64,000 bases of DNA from Candidatus Heimdallarchaeota archaeon (GCA_030149205.1 JASBSB010000004.1:207078-271077); one strand, 5' to 3'; shown: positions 34,377-43,517, counted from the stretch's first letter. Numbers and translations are program-made. The notes: generated by a model not told the origin, from the sequence alone.

Positions 34377-35909
34377 TTGTCAACTGAGCAATCTGAACCA
34401 GATCTAACAAAACAGTTTGATGTTATTATCATAGGTTCTGGTGCTGGAGGAAGCATTTCTGCGGCTCATATCACAAAAATGGGTCTATCTGTTCTCATGA
34501 TTGAAGAGGGGAAAGTTGTGAGAGATCATGATTTTAACCAAAATGAAAGCCAAATGGTCAGAGAGATGTATAGATATGGGGGTGCATTAGCTACTGATGA
34601 TATGAGCATTAAAATACTTCAGGGAAAAGTTTGGGGTGGTTCAACAACCATCAACTGGATGAATTGTTTTCGAACACCTGAAAATGTTCTGATTGAGTGG
34701 GAAGACAAATTTGGATTGGAGCAATATACAAATGGTACACTGAAGCCCATATTTGAAGGCATTGAAAAGCGTATGTCAGTTCATGAGGTGATAAGTCATA
34801 ACCCACAGAACCAGCTCATAGAGAAAGGATGTGAGGCTCTGGGGATAGAGTCATCTAACTGTCATAATAATTCTAAAGAGTGTATTGAATGTGGAAAGTG
34901 TGGATTGGGATGTTCATACAATGCTAAACAAGACATGAGAATGACATACCTTAGTGACGCTGTCTCTGCTGGGTTGCAATTCATAACCAGACATCGGGTT
35001 GAAAAGATCAAATATATTGACTTGAATACTCAAAAAGTACTCTGTACGAACTTGATGACTGGTGAGACTTTGACAGTCTCTGGAAAAAGAACAATCATCT
35101 CTGCCGGAGCAATATTCACCCCTTTGATCCTGCAACGTTCAGGATTAATTAATTCAAAAACTCTTGGTAATTTTTTACATCTTCATCCTGTTGTTGCCTC
35201 ATTGGGAATATATTCTGACAAAAAATATCCCACATATGGAGCACCACAAACCAAGTACAGTGATCAAAATATTACGATGAATGAAAATTATGGTTTTTGG
35301 CAAGAGGCACCAGATTTAGAGGTATTTCTGGCAGGTGTGAATTTTCCTGGAATGGGAAAAGAAAGACGGGAAAAACTCAAAATGATTAACAATTCTGCTG
35401 TTATTATAACTCTAACAAGAGATGGATCAGATTACAGGTCACATGGTTCAGTAAAATACATAAGGGGTTTCAATTCACAAACTGGAATGTTCTCCCTAAA
35501 GAAACAACCATCAATCAGATATAAACCAAGTGAAAAGGACTTTCAAACAATGTTAGAAGGTTTAAAGAATGCTATTAAGATACATTTTGCAGCTGGAGCC
35601 TTAGAAGTAACCCCCTTGCATAGTTCTGGGTTCACATTAAAGAAGGAGTCTGATATTTCCACCTTCTTCAAGTATCCAATGAAACCAAACACTCTCACTA
35701 TGTTTAGCGCTCATCCTACAGGTACTGCTAGAATTGGTGTTTCTCATCAGATGGGAACTGTTACAGAGGGCCTAGAGTTACATGATTACCCAGGCGTTTT
35801 CGTGATGGATGGGTCTGTTCTACCAACTGCTCCAGGTGTTAACCCCATGATTACTATCTTAGCTGTTATCAAAAGAGGTTTACAGGTCAGTGAAGACAGA
35901 ATTCAATAA
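34377..35909 (+). CDS. GMC-family FAD oxidoreductase, long-chain alcohol oxidase-like
   Basis: A 510-residue flavoenzyme. The FAD-binding motif DVIIIGSGAGGSISA is at about residues 15-29, the GMC motif WGGSTTINWM near residue 90, and the C-terminal active-site region HPTGTARIG...GSVLPTAPGVNPM is complete. Cysteines C162, C169, C172, C175 and C179 form a CxxCxxCxxxC cluster, as in fatty alcohol oxidases, and could hold an iron-sulfur centre. It starts with TTG, supported by GGAGG eight bases before it. It probably oxidises a long-chain or sterol-type alcohol to an aldehyde or ketone together with the small upstream protein. Confidence 0.85.
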   Translation: MSTEQSEPDLTKQFDVIIIGSGAGGSISAAHITKMGLSVLMIEEGKVVRDHDFNQNESQMVREMYRYGGALATDDMSIKILQGKVWGGSTTINWMNCFRTPENVLIEWEDKFGLEQYTNGTLKPIFEGIEKRMSVHEVISHNPQNQLIEKGCEALGIESSNCHNNSKECIECGKCGLGCSYNAKQDMRMTYLSDAVSAGLQFITRHRVEKIKYIDLNTQKVLCTNLMTGETLTVSGKRTIISAGAIFTPLILQRSGLINSKTLGNFLHLHPVVASLGIYSDKKYPTYGAPQTKYSDQNITMNENYGFWQEAPDLEVFLAGVNFPGMGKERREKLKMINNSAVIITLTRDGSDYRSHGSVKYIRGFNSQTGMFSLKKQPSIRYKPSEKDFQTMLEGLKNAIKIHFAAGALEVTPLHSSGFTLKKESDISTFFKYPMKPNTLTMFSAHPTGTARIGVSHQMGTVTEGLELHDYPGVFVMDGSVLPTAPGVNPMITILAVIKRGLQVSEDRIQ

Positions 35910-35963
35910 ATGTTGTACTTTTCCAAAATATACATTGACTAGCAAATTATTTTTAAACCCTAA

Positions 35964-36944
35964 ATGAACTTTTCACGTGTGAAATTTAAATCCATAAGTT
36001 TCCTAACATTGATTGGTTTGTTAATCCTCATGCCATTAAACAATTCCCAAGCATGGGGCTATTCTGTTCATAAAGAGCTAGTATCAAGGTCAAATGTTGA
36101 GTTACCAACTTCTTTTGTTGAATTTGTAAATTCATATCTTAAAGAATTAAAAGAAGCGTCAATATACCCTGACCAAAATAAGGCTGTAGACCCAACAGAA
36201 GGACCTAAGCATTACGATGATTCTGATGTCCCTCACAAAGATATCAATATATCATCTTCCCACCCAGACTATAAACTTGGAGTTGTTTCATGGGCAGTCT
36301 TAAATTCAAGTAAACTCTTGACAAAAGCTTTAGTTGAAATAAATGCAACCAAAATCATTCATGCCATGGGATTGATTTCTCATTACGTAACAGATGCTCA
36401 TCAGCCCTTTCATGCCACTGAAAATTATGATGGTCAACTAACTGGAAATGAAGGTATTCACTCAAGATTTGAAACAATTTTAGTTGAAAAAAATTGGGAT
36501 CAATTATTTTCTAATTTTTCTTTAAATTCCCCTAATTACATCTCAGACCCATATAACGCCACAAAACAAGTAATTAAGTCAGGTTTAGAATTGGTACCAA
36601 CAATATTGAAAGCTGATGATGATGCTAAAGCAAGTGGAAATTACTGGAAATCCTTTTTTAATCTCACAAGAGGTATTCTACATAATAGAATGGTATTAGC
36701 TTCACAGCTAACCACTGACCTTTGGTATACCTCTTTGAATAACTCAAATATGATCAGCTATAATTTCACCAATATAATCAACCCTGCAAGCAGTTCATTA
36801 ACAACTACAACTGGAACAAATCCGCAAGCAAAAACAAGTCTAAGCCCATCAATCACAAATAATAGATCTGTTAATTTCCTTGTCTCTGTCACTGTGATTT
36901 CTTTAGCTTCAATCATTATATTATTTAGAAAAAAGACAGTTTAG
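35964..36944 (+). CDS. Secreted P1-nuclease/zinc-phospholipase-C-like enzyme, membrane-anchored
   Basis: A 326-residue protein with a signal peptide ending NSQA before W31-G32. In this superfamily the mature N-terminal tryptophan binds zinc, and the placement here is exact. H36, HYVTDAHQPFHATENYDG and GIHSRFE supply further histidine and aspartate zinc ligands. After a Ser/Thr-rich linker (about residues 265-300) a C-terminal transmembrane helix and RKK tail anchor it outside the cell. It may act as a phospholipase C or single-strand nuclease; sequence alone does not decide. Confidence 0.85.
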   Translation: MNFSRVKFKSISFLTLIGLLILMPLNNSQAWGYSVHKELVSRSNVELPTSFVEFVNSYLKELKEASIYPDQNKAVDPTEGPKHYDDSDVPHKDINISSSHPDYKLGVVSWAVLNSSKLLTKALVEINATKIIHAMGLISHYVTDAHQPFHATENYDGQLTGNEGIHSRFETILVEKNWDQLFSNFSLNSPNYISDPYNATKQVIKSGLELVPTILKADDDAKASGNYWKSFFNLTRGILHNRMVLASQLTTDLWYTSLNNSNMISYNFTNIINPASSSLTTTTGTNPQAKTSLSPSITNNRSVNFLVSVTVISLASIIILFRKKTV

Positions 36945-37287
36945 TCTATAGAATTTTGTCCATTCAATTAATTTTAAACAAATTATATAAAATCCAAAAT
37001 CAACCTTGGAAAATTAAAGAAAAACCTATAATCGATCAAATTCAATACTCATAAGTATTAATTTGAATAGATTAAAAATAGCAACTCTGGCTTTCAGATT
37101 TTAATTCTAATCAATCCAAAATATCTTTCAAATTATCTAAGCCTTCAAATTTACTGTTTTGTTCAAACAAATGTCAAAAAAATATACAACTTTAATTTAG
37201 ATATTATCCTGAATCTTTTTCCTATGTACTTAAAAATTAATGATTGAAATTAGTTTATTTATAAATTTAGAGGAAATTTAAAATTGC
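36945..37287. other. Intergenic region between convergent genes, with hairpin
   Basis: An AT-rich 343-base stretch between convergent genes. It contains a 12-bp hairpin with one bulged C at 37037-37065 (CAAATT-C-AATACT, loop CATA, AGTATT-AATTTG). It could end transcripts from either side. No RNA gene or open frame is seen. Confidence 0.4.
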
Positions 37288-38322
37288 TTATATTACTACC
37301 TTGGAAGCGTCTACGATGCCAAATGTGTCTTTTGCACCTTCAACCAAAGATCTGATTTGTGATCCAGTGAATGTGGGGTGCTTTGCCCATGCAAGAGCAG
37401 CGACTCCAGCAACGTGAGGTGTAGCCATTGAGGTACCAGAAATAGTATTGTAAGTACCACCGAGCCATGTAGATTCTACGTTGACACCAGGTGCAAGGAT
37501 TGTTTCTCCTCTGTTAGAGAACCATGCGATAGCGTTAGAGCTATCAACTGCACCTACTTTGATGACTCCAGGATATGCTGCGGGGTAGCTGGGGGAAGGT
37601 GCAGCATCATTTCCTGTTGCAGCAACTACAACAACGTTGTAAGCAAGTGCATGGTTGATAGCATTCTGCAGCTCTACTGTTCCAGAAGGACCACCAAGAG
37701 ACATTGAGATGACATCAGCATCATCAGCAGTTCCAGGGATACCATCTGGCCCATTAGTTGCCATGGTAATAGACTGTGCGATAGCAGAGTAAGAACCTGA
37801 TCCACTGTCATCAAGCCCCTTAAAGATGTAAAAGTTGACTTGTGGAGCTACACCAACAACGCCAAAGGTGTTGTCAAGTGCACCAATAGTCCCAGCCACG
37901 TGTGTACCGTGACCATTTCCATCCAAGCAAGGTGCTGGATTAACAGTTGTACAGGCTAAGTTAGCAGGTGTGTTGCCTTGATAGAAGCTGTGTCCCCAAA
38001 GGAATTTTCCAGCAAGATCTGGATGATTATAATCCAAACCAGTGTCTATTATAGCAACTTTTATTCCACTTTCATCAACAGCAGCTGCTGCGGCAGGTGC
38101 ATTGATCCTTGCGATACCCCAAGGAACTACCTGACCAGAAGGTGGTGGTGGCGGTGGTGGTGGTGGAGGTGCAGGAGCACCGTCATCACAGTTACCATCA
38201 CACAAAAGCGACACTTGATTATTCTGTGTATCAATTGCAGAGACTGAATTCACAAGGAATATACTTGCAATGAACAACATAACCAAGGATATTGACAAAA
38301 GTTTTAGTTTTTTGTTTGTCAT
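37288..38322 (-). CDS. Secreted subtilisin-like serine protease (copy 1)
   Basis: A compact extracellular S8 protease of 344 residues: signal peptide (cleavage after about residue 29), a run of ten prolines near residues 52-61, then the catalytic domain with D93, H138, N238 and S298 (IIDTGLD, HGTHVAG, ATGND, SGTSMATPHVAG). An NGPDGIPGTADDAD loop looks calcium-binding. No inhibitor_I9-like propeptide lies between the signal and the catalytic domain, which is unusual. It is nearly identical in the catalytic domain to the upstream copy, so this is a recent tandem duplication. Confidence 0.93.
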   Translation of the reverse strand: MTNKKLKLLSISLVMLFIASIFLVNSVSAIDTQNNQVSLLCDGNCDDGAPAPPPPPPPPPPSGQVVPWGIARINAPAAAAAVDESGIKVAIIDTGLDYNHPDLAGKFLWGHSFYQGNTPANLACTTVNPAPCLDGNGHGTHVAGTIGALDNTFGVVGVAPQVNFYIFKGLDDSGSGSYSAIAQSITMATNGPDGIPGTADDADVISMSLGGPSGTVELQNAINHALAYNVVVVAATGNDAAPSPSYPAAYPGVIKVGAVDSSNAIAWFSNRGETILAPGVNVESTWLGGTYNTISGTSMATPHVAGVAALAWAKHPTFTGSQIRSLVEGAKDTFGIVDASKVVI

Positions 38323-38646
38323 TTTCGTACCTTTTTGTTTTGTGTTTGGGAAGAATACTTCCCAATGAAGCTGATATTCGAACTATAAAAGTGTTTTGCA
38401 TAAATAAAATATATTGTAAAATTTAATTTATTTTTGGAATTACTAATTTACCATTCTCTATCAAAGACAGCATTTTGTTATTTCCCAAATTTGATGTTTC
38501 AAAAATTCAAAACATTCCAATTTTTTTATACTTTTGAATTTGAAAATGGACTTGTTGAATTAAAATTAGACATAAGACCTTAAAGTCAGATAAACTATGA
38601 AAATTTAGATTTGTATATCTTGTTTATTAATGTAATTTGAATTCTT
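38323..38646. other. Intergenic region between the tandem subtilases
   Basis: Holds the promoter of copy 1. On the minus strand a TATA-like element (plus-strand ACTATAAAAG, about 38382-38391) predicts transcription start near 38360, inside the perfect 8-4-8 palindrome TTGGGAAG-AATA-CTTCCCAA at 38346-38365. The last bases before the ATG (GGTACGAAA) are shared with copy 2. The remainder is featureless AT-rich sequence. Confidence 0.45.
38346..38365. promoter_or_regulatory. Palindrome near transcription start of subtilase copy 1
   Basis: Perfect 8-bp arms with a 4-base centre, 24 nt before the ATG. It can be an operator on DNA or a hairpin at the 5' end of the mRNA. Copy 2 has different palindromes at the same distance. 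Confidence 0.45.
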
Positions 38647-39975
38647 TTATACAACTACCTTAGATGCGTCTACTATACCAAATGTATCCTTTGCGCCTTC
38701 AACGAGAGCTCTGATCTGAGCGCCAGTAAATGTGGGATGTTTTGCCCAGGCAAGAGCAGCAACTCCAGCGACGTGAGGTGTAGCCATTGAGGTACCAGAG
38801 ATAGTATTATAGGTACCACCTAACCATGTAGATTCTACATCAACACCAGGAGCAAGAATTGTCTCACCTCTGTTTGAGAACCAAGCAATCGCATTATTAA
38901 TATCTACTGCTCCAACTTTGATGACTCCAGGATATGCTGCGGGGTAGCTGGGGGTAGAAGCAGCATCATTACCAGTTGCTGCAACTATAACAACATTGTA
39001 AGCTAATGCATGATTAATTGCATTTTCTAACTCAACTGTTCCTGAGGGGCCACCAAGTGACATTGAGATAACATCAGCATCATCAGCAGTTCCAGGAATA
39101 CCATCTGGCCCATTTGTTGCCATGGTGATAGACTGTGCAATAGCAGAGTAAGAGCCAGACCCACTGTCATCAAGTCCCTTAAAGATGTAAAACTTGACTT
39201 GTGGAGCTACACCAACCACACCAAAGGTGTTGTCGAGTGCACCAATAGTTCCAGCCACGTGTGTTCCGTGACCATTTCCATCTAAACATGGTGCTGGGCT
39301 TGTAGTTGTGCAAGCTAAACTAGTAGGTGTGTTGCCTTGATAGAAGCTGTGTCCCCAAAGGAACTTTCCAGCTAGGTCTGGATGGTTATAATCCAAACCA
39401 GTGTCTATGATTGCAACAATTATTCCACTTTCATCAACAGCAGCAGCTGCGGCAGGCGCATTGATCCTTGAGATACCCCAAGGTGTGACCTGGCTAGATG
39501 GAGGCGGGGGTGGTGGTGCTGTATTGTCAACAGAGAATGTACCTGTAGCGGTTCCTGTGTTCAATGCGGCATCAGATGCCCTCATGTCAATGGTATGTGC
39601 GCCATCTATAAGAGTTGTTGTGTCTAAAGATGCAGTCCATTGAGAGCCAGCAATTAAGCTCATTGCAGTCCATGGTCCAGAATCAACACGGTAATCAGCG
39701 GAAGTAACACCAATGTTATCTGTGATTGAACCCTCTACCACTACAGTTCCTGCAACTAATCCAGTTGGAGAAACTATCGTAACTGTTGGGGGGGTTGTAT
39801 CAGTTGGTGGTGGAGGAGGTGGTAAAATAGGTGTATCATTATCACACTCTCCATCACAAAACAATTCTACCTGTCTGTGTTGTTCAACACTTGCAGTTGC
39901 AGCAGATAGCAACAGACTGCTAGAAATAAACAACAATACAAGGCTTAGTGAAATTAGTTTTTTGTTTTTTGTCAT
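38647..39975 (-). CDS. Secreted subtilisin-like serine protease with Ig-like N-terminal domain (copy 2)
   Basis: A secreted S8 protease of 442 residues, counted from the ATG at 39975. An upstream ATG 21 codons earlier is in frame, but copy 1 starts at the position equivalent to 39975 and both share GGTACGAAA before it. After the signal peptide come a proline run, an Ig-like domain of about 90 residues (TPPTVTIVSPTG to ATGTFSVDN), a second proline run, and a catalytic domain nearly identical to copy 1 with complete D, H, N and S motifs. The Ig-like domain is the main difference; it was inserted in this copy or lost from the other. Confidence 0.92.
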   Translation of the reverse strand: MTKNKKLISLSLVLLFISSSLLLSAATASVEQHRQVELFCDGECDNDTPILPPPPPPTDTTPPTVTIVSPTGLVAGTVVVEGSITDNIGVTSADYRVDSGPWTAMSLIAGSQWTASLDTTTLIDGAHTIDMRASDAALNTGTATGTFSVDNTAPPPPPPSSQVTPWGISRINAPAAAAAVDESGIIVAIIDTGLDYNHPDLAGKFLWGHSFYQGNTPTSLACTTTSPAPCLDGNGHGTHVAGTIGALDNTFGVVGVAPQVKFYIFKGLDDSGSGSYSAIAQSITMATNGPDGIPGTADDADVISMSLGGPSGTVELENAINHALAYNVVIVAATGNDAASTPSYPAAYPGVIKVGAVDINNAIAWFSNRGETILAPGVDVESTWLGGTYNTISGTSMATPHVAGVAALAWAKHPTFTGAQIRALVEGAKDTFGIVDASKVVV

Positions 39976-39997
39976 TTTCGTACCTCTTTGCACGTTT

Positions 39998-40026
39998 TGT
40001 GAATATTTCACAGGGATGTAATCCCT
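39998..40026. promoter_or_regulatory. Two adjoining palindromes near transcription start of subtilase copy 2
   Basis: TGTGAA-TAT-TTCACA (39998-40012) and AGGGAT-GTA-ATCCCT (40012-40026) share one base and lie 23 nt before the ATG at 39975. A minus-strand TATA-like TTTTTAAATC near 40045-40055 predicts a start close to 40025. Confidence 0.45.
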
Positions 40027-40217
40027 AAGTCGTATCAAAACACTGATTTAAAAACTATTTGCGCAAAAAATAAAATCATCAAGATTCAAAGTTAATTTTT
40101 GCAATAAATTATTCTGAAATATAAAATTATCTAATTTAGGCGACTATTGTTTATCAAAACTATGATTTTTAATTAGAATTTTCGTATTTTTGTAATTTTT
40201 CAATGCAATAATTCAAA

Positions 40218-41387
40218 CTATTCATCAGATATTTTTATTTTTGGTCTTTCAATTGTAAAAGAATTAGCATATTTTAAATACAACTGCTCTAAAGGCTTAT
40301 CCTTTAACCAACTTTCTTCTTTTCTCCAAAAGTTTCTATTGTCAAGATCAATGAAATTTCGATGCCAGATAGGGTACCGAACCGATCCAGAAGAACCCCT
40401 CGTTAAATATAAGAATTTCGGATTATCAAATACTTCACTAATAATATTAGTCATTTGACTATGGTCTTGCAAAGTAACCAAAAACCAAAAAATACTAAAA
40501 TTATTATTGAAAACTTTCAAGAATCGATTGTTCAAATATGTAAATTTAAGAAAGTTCATGAATTTTGTTTTAGTTTTTTCCTTTAGTTTCCCAAGAACCA
40601 TAATACTTAATGAGTTTTCGAGTCCTGGTCTTATATCAAGGTAAAAATTTCTAAAGATTTTATTTTTCCTGATATATTGAATTCTATCAGAGATTACCTT
40701 TCTTTTGTTATATTTGAAAAGTTTCTTTTCTGTTCTATTATAGTATTTTTGGGATTGCACGCTCTTAACCAACTCAATAATTTTTTGTTTTGGTTTCATT
40801 TCAAGCTCCCTCAAAATTATAATATCCCTAAGGGTTAATTCGTGTCTAAGAGAAGAATCAACTTGAATATCGAAATCAGATTGAACCTCAATTTGATCTT
40901 CATAAGCTTTTGTAACACTTTTGTACGTACCCCTTTCTATATCATATCTTTGATAAACGAGTTCTTTAATTTCACCTTGTAATTCTATTATATCTGCCCC
41001 CTCCAAAAAGTCTCCAAATTCGTACATCAGGTCCCTATAAATTGGTTCAGCTCCTGGTGGAGTTCTTAATTGAACAAAAAATCCATTATATCCAGTAGAT
41101 TTTGAAATAAACTGAGTATAAGGGTGAATTAACCCAAAATCTAAAACCTTGTTAGTGTTCACGTTTGAAATATTATCAGTTTTTAGAAAGTAGTATGAGT
41201 TTGAAAGCCCTAACTTGTTTTCATTAAGGTTAGCTGCTAAGGCACCATTTTCAACTAAACTAGATACATATTTTTTTGCAGTAGGTTTACTCAAGTTCAA
41301 CGCATTAGCAAGTTCTGTATATGATAAAAATGGATCATCAGTTAATAGTTTATTCAGTTTAATTTGAGTTTTTTCGCTAACTACCAT
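40218..41387 (-). CDS. Winged-helix transcriptional regulator, Lrp/AsnC-like N-terminus
   Basis: A 389-residue protein with an N-terminal winged helix (residues 6-60: LTDDPFLSYTELANALNLSKPTAKKYVSSLVENG) of Lrp/MarR type. The remaining 320 residues contain what may be a second, internal winged helix near 185-245 and alpha/beta segments as in archaeal Lrp-like proteins with duplicated domains. I do not recognise the full-length family. It lies 14 nt after the small secreted protein gene and downstream of the two subtilases, so it might regulate them; that is only positional. Confidence 0.65.
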   Translation of the reverse strand: MVVSEKTQIKLNKLLTDDPFLSYTELANALNLSKPTAKKYVSSLVENGALAANLNENKLGLSNSYYFLKTDNISNVNTNKVLDFGLIHPYTQFISKSTGYNGFFVQLRTPPGAEPIYRDLMYEFGDFLEGADIIELQGEIKELVYQRYDIERGTYKSVTKAYEDQIEVQSDFDIQVDSSLRHELTLRDIIILRELEMKPKQKIIELVKSVQSQKYYNRTEKKLFKYNKRKVISDRIQYIRKNKIFRNFYLDIRPGLENSLSIMVLGKLKEKTKTKFMNFLKFTYLNNRFLKVFNNNFSIFWFLVTLQDHSQMTNIISEVFDNPKFLYLTRGSSGSVRYPIWHRNFIDLDNRNFWRKEESWLKDKPLEQLYLKYANSFTIERPKIKISDE

Positions 41388-41400
41388 AGGTCATCATGCT

Positions 41401-41883
41401 CTATATGAGAAATGCTTCTGCTGTAGGGGGTTTATCTGTGCTTCCTATTCCAGGAGGGTCAAAAATATAAGAATGCATCAAGTAAGGTTCACCTTGTCCT
41501 GGTTGTAAATAACCTGCAGAATATGCGGTATACCAACCAGATTCTGTTGCATGATTATATAAATTTAAAGCTAATCTATAGTGAGATTTGTATATTATAA
41601 CTTGAACGTCATACCAATATTCTAAACCGGAGGGAAGAACCAATCCAACATAGATTCCATGTTGAACTCCCGCATTAAGTTGACTTGATGAAAATCCATT
41701 CAATGTCACATTAAGTTCTATTCTGACATCTTTTGCCAATCCATTAAGATTTAAGTCTGCGTAATAGGCATTTGTTATCTCAGCGTAAACTGGGACTGTT
41801 GAAGGTGTGTAAGTTGCAGCGTTTAAGGGTACAGCCACAAACATTATCAAGAAAAAAATTGCGAAAATCGGTAATTTTCTCAT
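41401..41883 (-). CDS. Small secreted protein of unknown function
   Basis: A 160-residue protein with a clear signal peptide (cleavage after about residue 22, PLNAA). The mature part is rich in beta-strands, tyrosine and asparagine and lacks cysteine, suggesting a beta-sandwich. No anchor is present, so it may be released. A TATA-like box 26 bp before the ATG makes it the first gene of a unit with the regulator. The family is not recognised. Confidence 0.7.
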   Translation of the reverse strand: MRKLPIFAIFFLIMFVAVPLNAATYTPSTVPVYAEITNAYYADLNLNGLAKDVRIELNVTLNGFSSSQLNAGVQHGIYVGLVLPSGLEYWYDVQVIIYKSHYRLALNLYNHATESGWYTAYSAGYLQPGQGEPYLMHSYIFDPPGIGSTDKPPTAEAFLI

Positions 41884-41903
41884 ATTTTTAGTTCCTAAAT
41901 CGG

Positions 41904-41913
41904 ACTTAAAAAG
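41904..41913 (-). promoter_or_regulatory. TATA-like box for the small secreted protein gene
   Basis: Minus-strand CTTTTTAAGT is centred 26 bp before the ATG at 41883, predicting a leaderless transcript. Confidence 0.45.
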
Positions 41914-42092
41914 TTTTCTGCAAAAATAAAAATTTTTACTTCATGAATTTAATTAAGTTTAATCCTCATACATTTTAAATTTCAGACCACTCAAATAATT
42001 TGTTTAGATGGCTTTATGCTATGTAAAAAATAAATTTTTCAAAATTACCCTTTTAAGACAAGGTATTTTTTGGTTATCCGAAAAATTAAATA

Positions 42093-43517
42093 TTGGCTTT
42101 AGTAAAGCACTATGTGGATTATGATATTTTTGTAACAAAGGGACTAGGGAACAATTCATATCTCGTAAAATCTGGATACAGAGCGTTCATGGTTGACCCA
42201 CAACGTGATGCCTGGAGATTTATGGATATTATTTCCAAAGAGGAATTAACGCTTGAATATATCTTCGAGACCCATGTCCATAATGATTATATATCGGGGA
42301 TGCATCAACTGAGAGATGTTACAGGTTCTAAATTTGCTTTACCTGCAGAGGGTCACTACAATTTTTCACATAAGGCAATGAAAGATGGGGATACCATTAG
42401 AATTGGAGACCTTGAGGTATCAGCGTTCGCCTCTCCAGGACACACATATGAACATACCTCCTGGATGGTGAAAGACCCCAAAGTCGGAAAGGAGCTTGCA
42501 CTATTTACCGGTGGTTCACTTATTGTTGGGTCTTCAGGTAGGACTGATCTTTTAGGTCATCATCATCATGGAATCTTAACTGAGCACCAATTTGAGACAT
42601 TAGAAAAATACAAGCAACTTCCCCAAAGTTTACCTATTCTTCCAACTCATGGTGCAGGTAGTTTTTGTACCTCTTCAAATACCTCAGTAGAGAGAATAAC
42701 AACCATAGGAAGAGAATTAGACTCGAACCGTGCGTTTCAATGCAATAACTTGAAAGAGTTTGATAAGACCGTTAACAATGGCTTGTTAAGGTACCCCACA
42801 TATTATAAATATATGGCAGGGTTAAACCGAAATCCTGTAAAAACATATTCAAAGCTACCTTTACCACTTATGCTTAAACCAGAAGAAATCAAGAAATTTG
42901 TTAATCACACAGAAACAAAAATTATTGATCTGAGAGATAGAAATGAATTTGCAATGAACCATCTAAAAGGATCATATAACATTGAATTAACAAATTCATT
43001 TGCTAGTTATTATGGATGGTTACTACCGATTGATGCTGAATCAGTTTTGGTTATAAATAATACTACTGACCTGAAGGAGGCGATGACCCAACTGTTAAGA
43101 ATTGGTTATGAGGAGACTGTCAAAGGTTACATTTTATCTGAGGACTTAGAATCACTTGAAAGAAATGATCAATCATCTGATTCTCTGAGATTTACGAAAT
43201 ATAAGGCGGGAACTACGGCAGAGTTGCTTCAATCCTTAAAGTCAGGTGATTCCACAGTCCTCATTGATGTAAGAGATCCAACTGAATTTAATGATTTAAA
43301 AATTGACAACAGCTTCAATATTTTCTTTGCGGATATACCAAACAAAGATAAGGTCTTAAATACACTCAACGGTAATTCTCAGAAAAATCTGTGGGTATAT
43401 TGTGTTTCTGGAGAGCGTTCAGCTGTAGCTGCAAGTTTACTTGAGCAAGAGGGATTCAAACCGATCCCATTGGTTGATGGTGGAATAAACACAATAATTA
43501 ACGGATTAAAGAAGTAG
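42093..43517 (+). CDS. Metallo-beta-lactamase-fold persulfide dioxygenase-like protein with two rhodanese domains
   Basis: A 474-residue cytoplasmic protein. The MBL domain (residues 1-240) has H61, H63 and D65 (THVHNDY-type motif with Y66 where many hydrolases have histidine), H117 in SPGHTYEH, D in GRTDLLG and H in LPTHGAG. This pattern fits ETHE1/BLH-like persulfide dioxygenases. Two rhodanese domains follow; the first lacks its cysteine (VINNTTD) and the second keeps C437 in CVSGERS. Such fusions convert persulfides to sulfite and transfer sulfane sulfur. The start is TTG, 25 bp after a TATA-like box. It lies upstream of the bd oxidase genes on the same strand. Confidence 0.85.
   Translation: MALVKHYVDYDIFVTKGLGNNSYLVKSGYRAFMVDPQRDAWRFMDIISKEELTLEYIFETHVHNDYISGMHQLRDVTGSKFALPAEGHYNFSHKAMKDGDTIRIGDLEVSAFASPGHTYEHTSWMVKDPKVGKELALFTGGSLIVGSSGRTDLLGHHHHGILTEHQFETLEKYKQLPQSLPILPTHGAGSFCTSSNTSVERITTIGRELDSNRAFQCNNLKEFDKTVNNGLLRYPTYYKYMAGLNRNPVKTYSKLPLPLMLKPEEIKKFVNHTETKIIDLRDRNEFAMNHLKGSYNIELTNSFASYYGWLLPIDAESVLVINNTTDLKEAMTQLLRIGYEETVKGYILSEDLESLERNDQSSDSLRFTKYKAGTTAELLQSLKSGDSTVLIDVRDPTEFNDLKIDNSFNIFFADIPNKDKVLNTLNGNSQKNLWVYCVSGERSAVAASLLEQEGFKPIPLVDGGINTIINGLKK

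Noticed and set aside
38140..38170. GGTGGT repeat as a microsatellite or CRISPR-like repeat
   Set aside because: It encodes the proline linker of the subtilisin; no spaced repeats of constant length occur anywhere, so there is no CRISPR array.
39713..40021. 102-codon plus-strand open frame opposite subtilase copy 2
   Set aside because: Antisense to the signal peptide, proline run and Ig-like domain; its glycine run is just the complement of the proline codons.
37288..40038. Duplicated subtilases as a sign of a transposon
   Set aside because: No transposase, terminal inverted repeats or target duplications are visible around the copies; unequal recombination is simpler.
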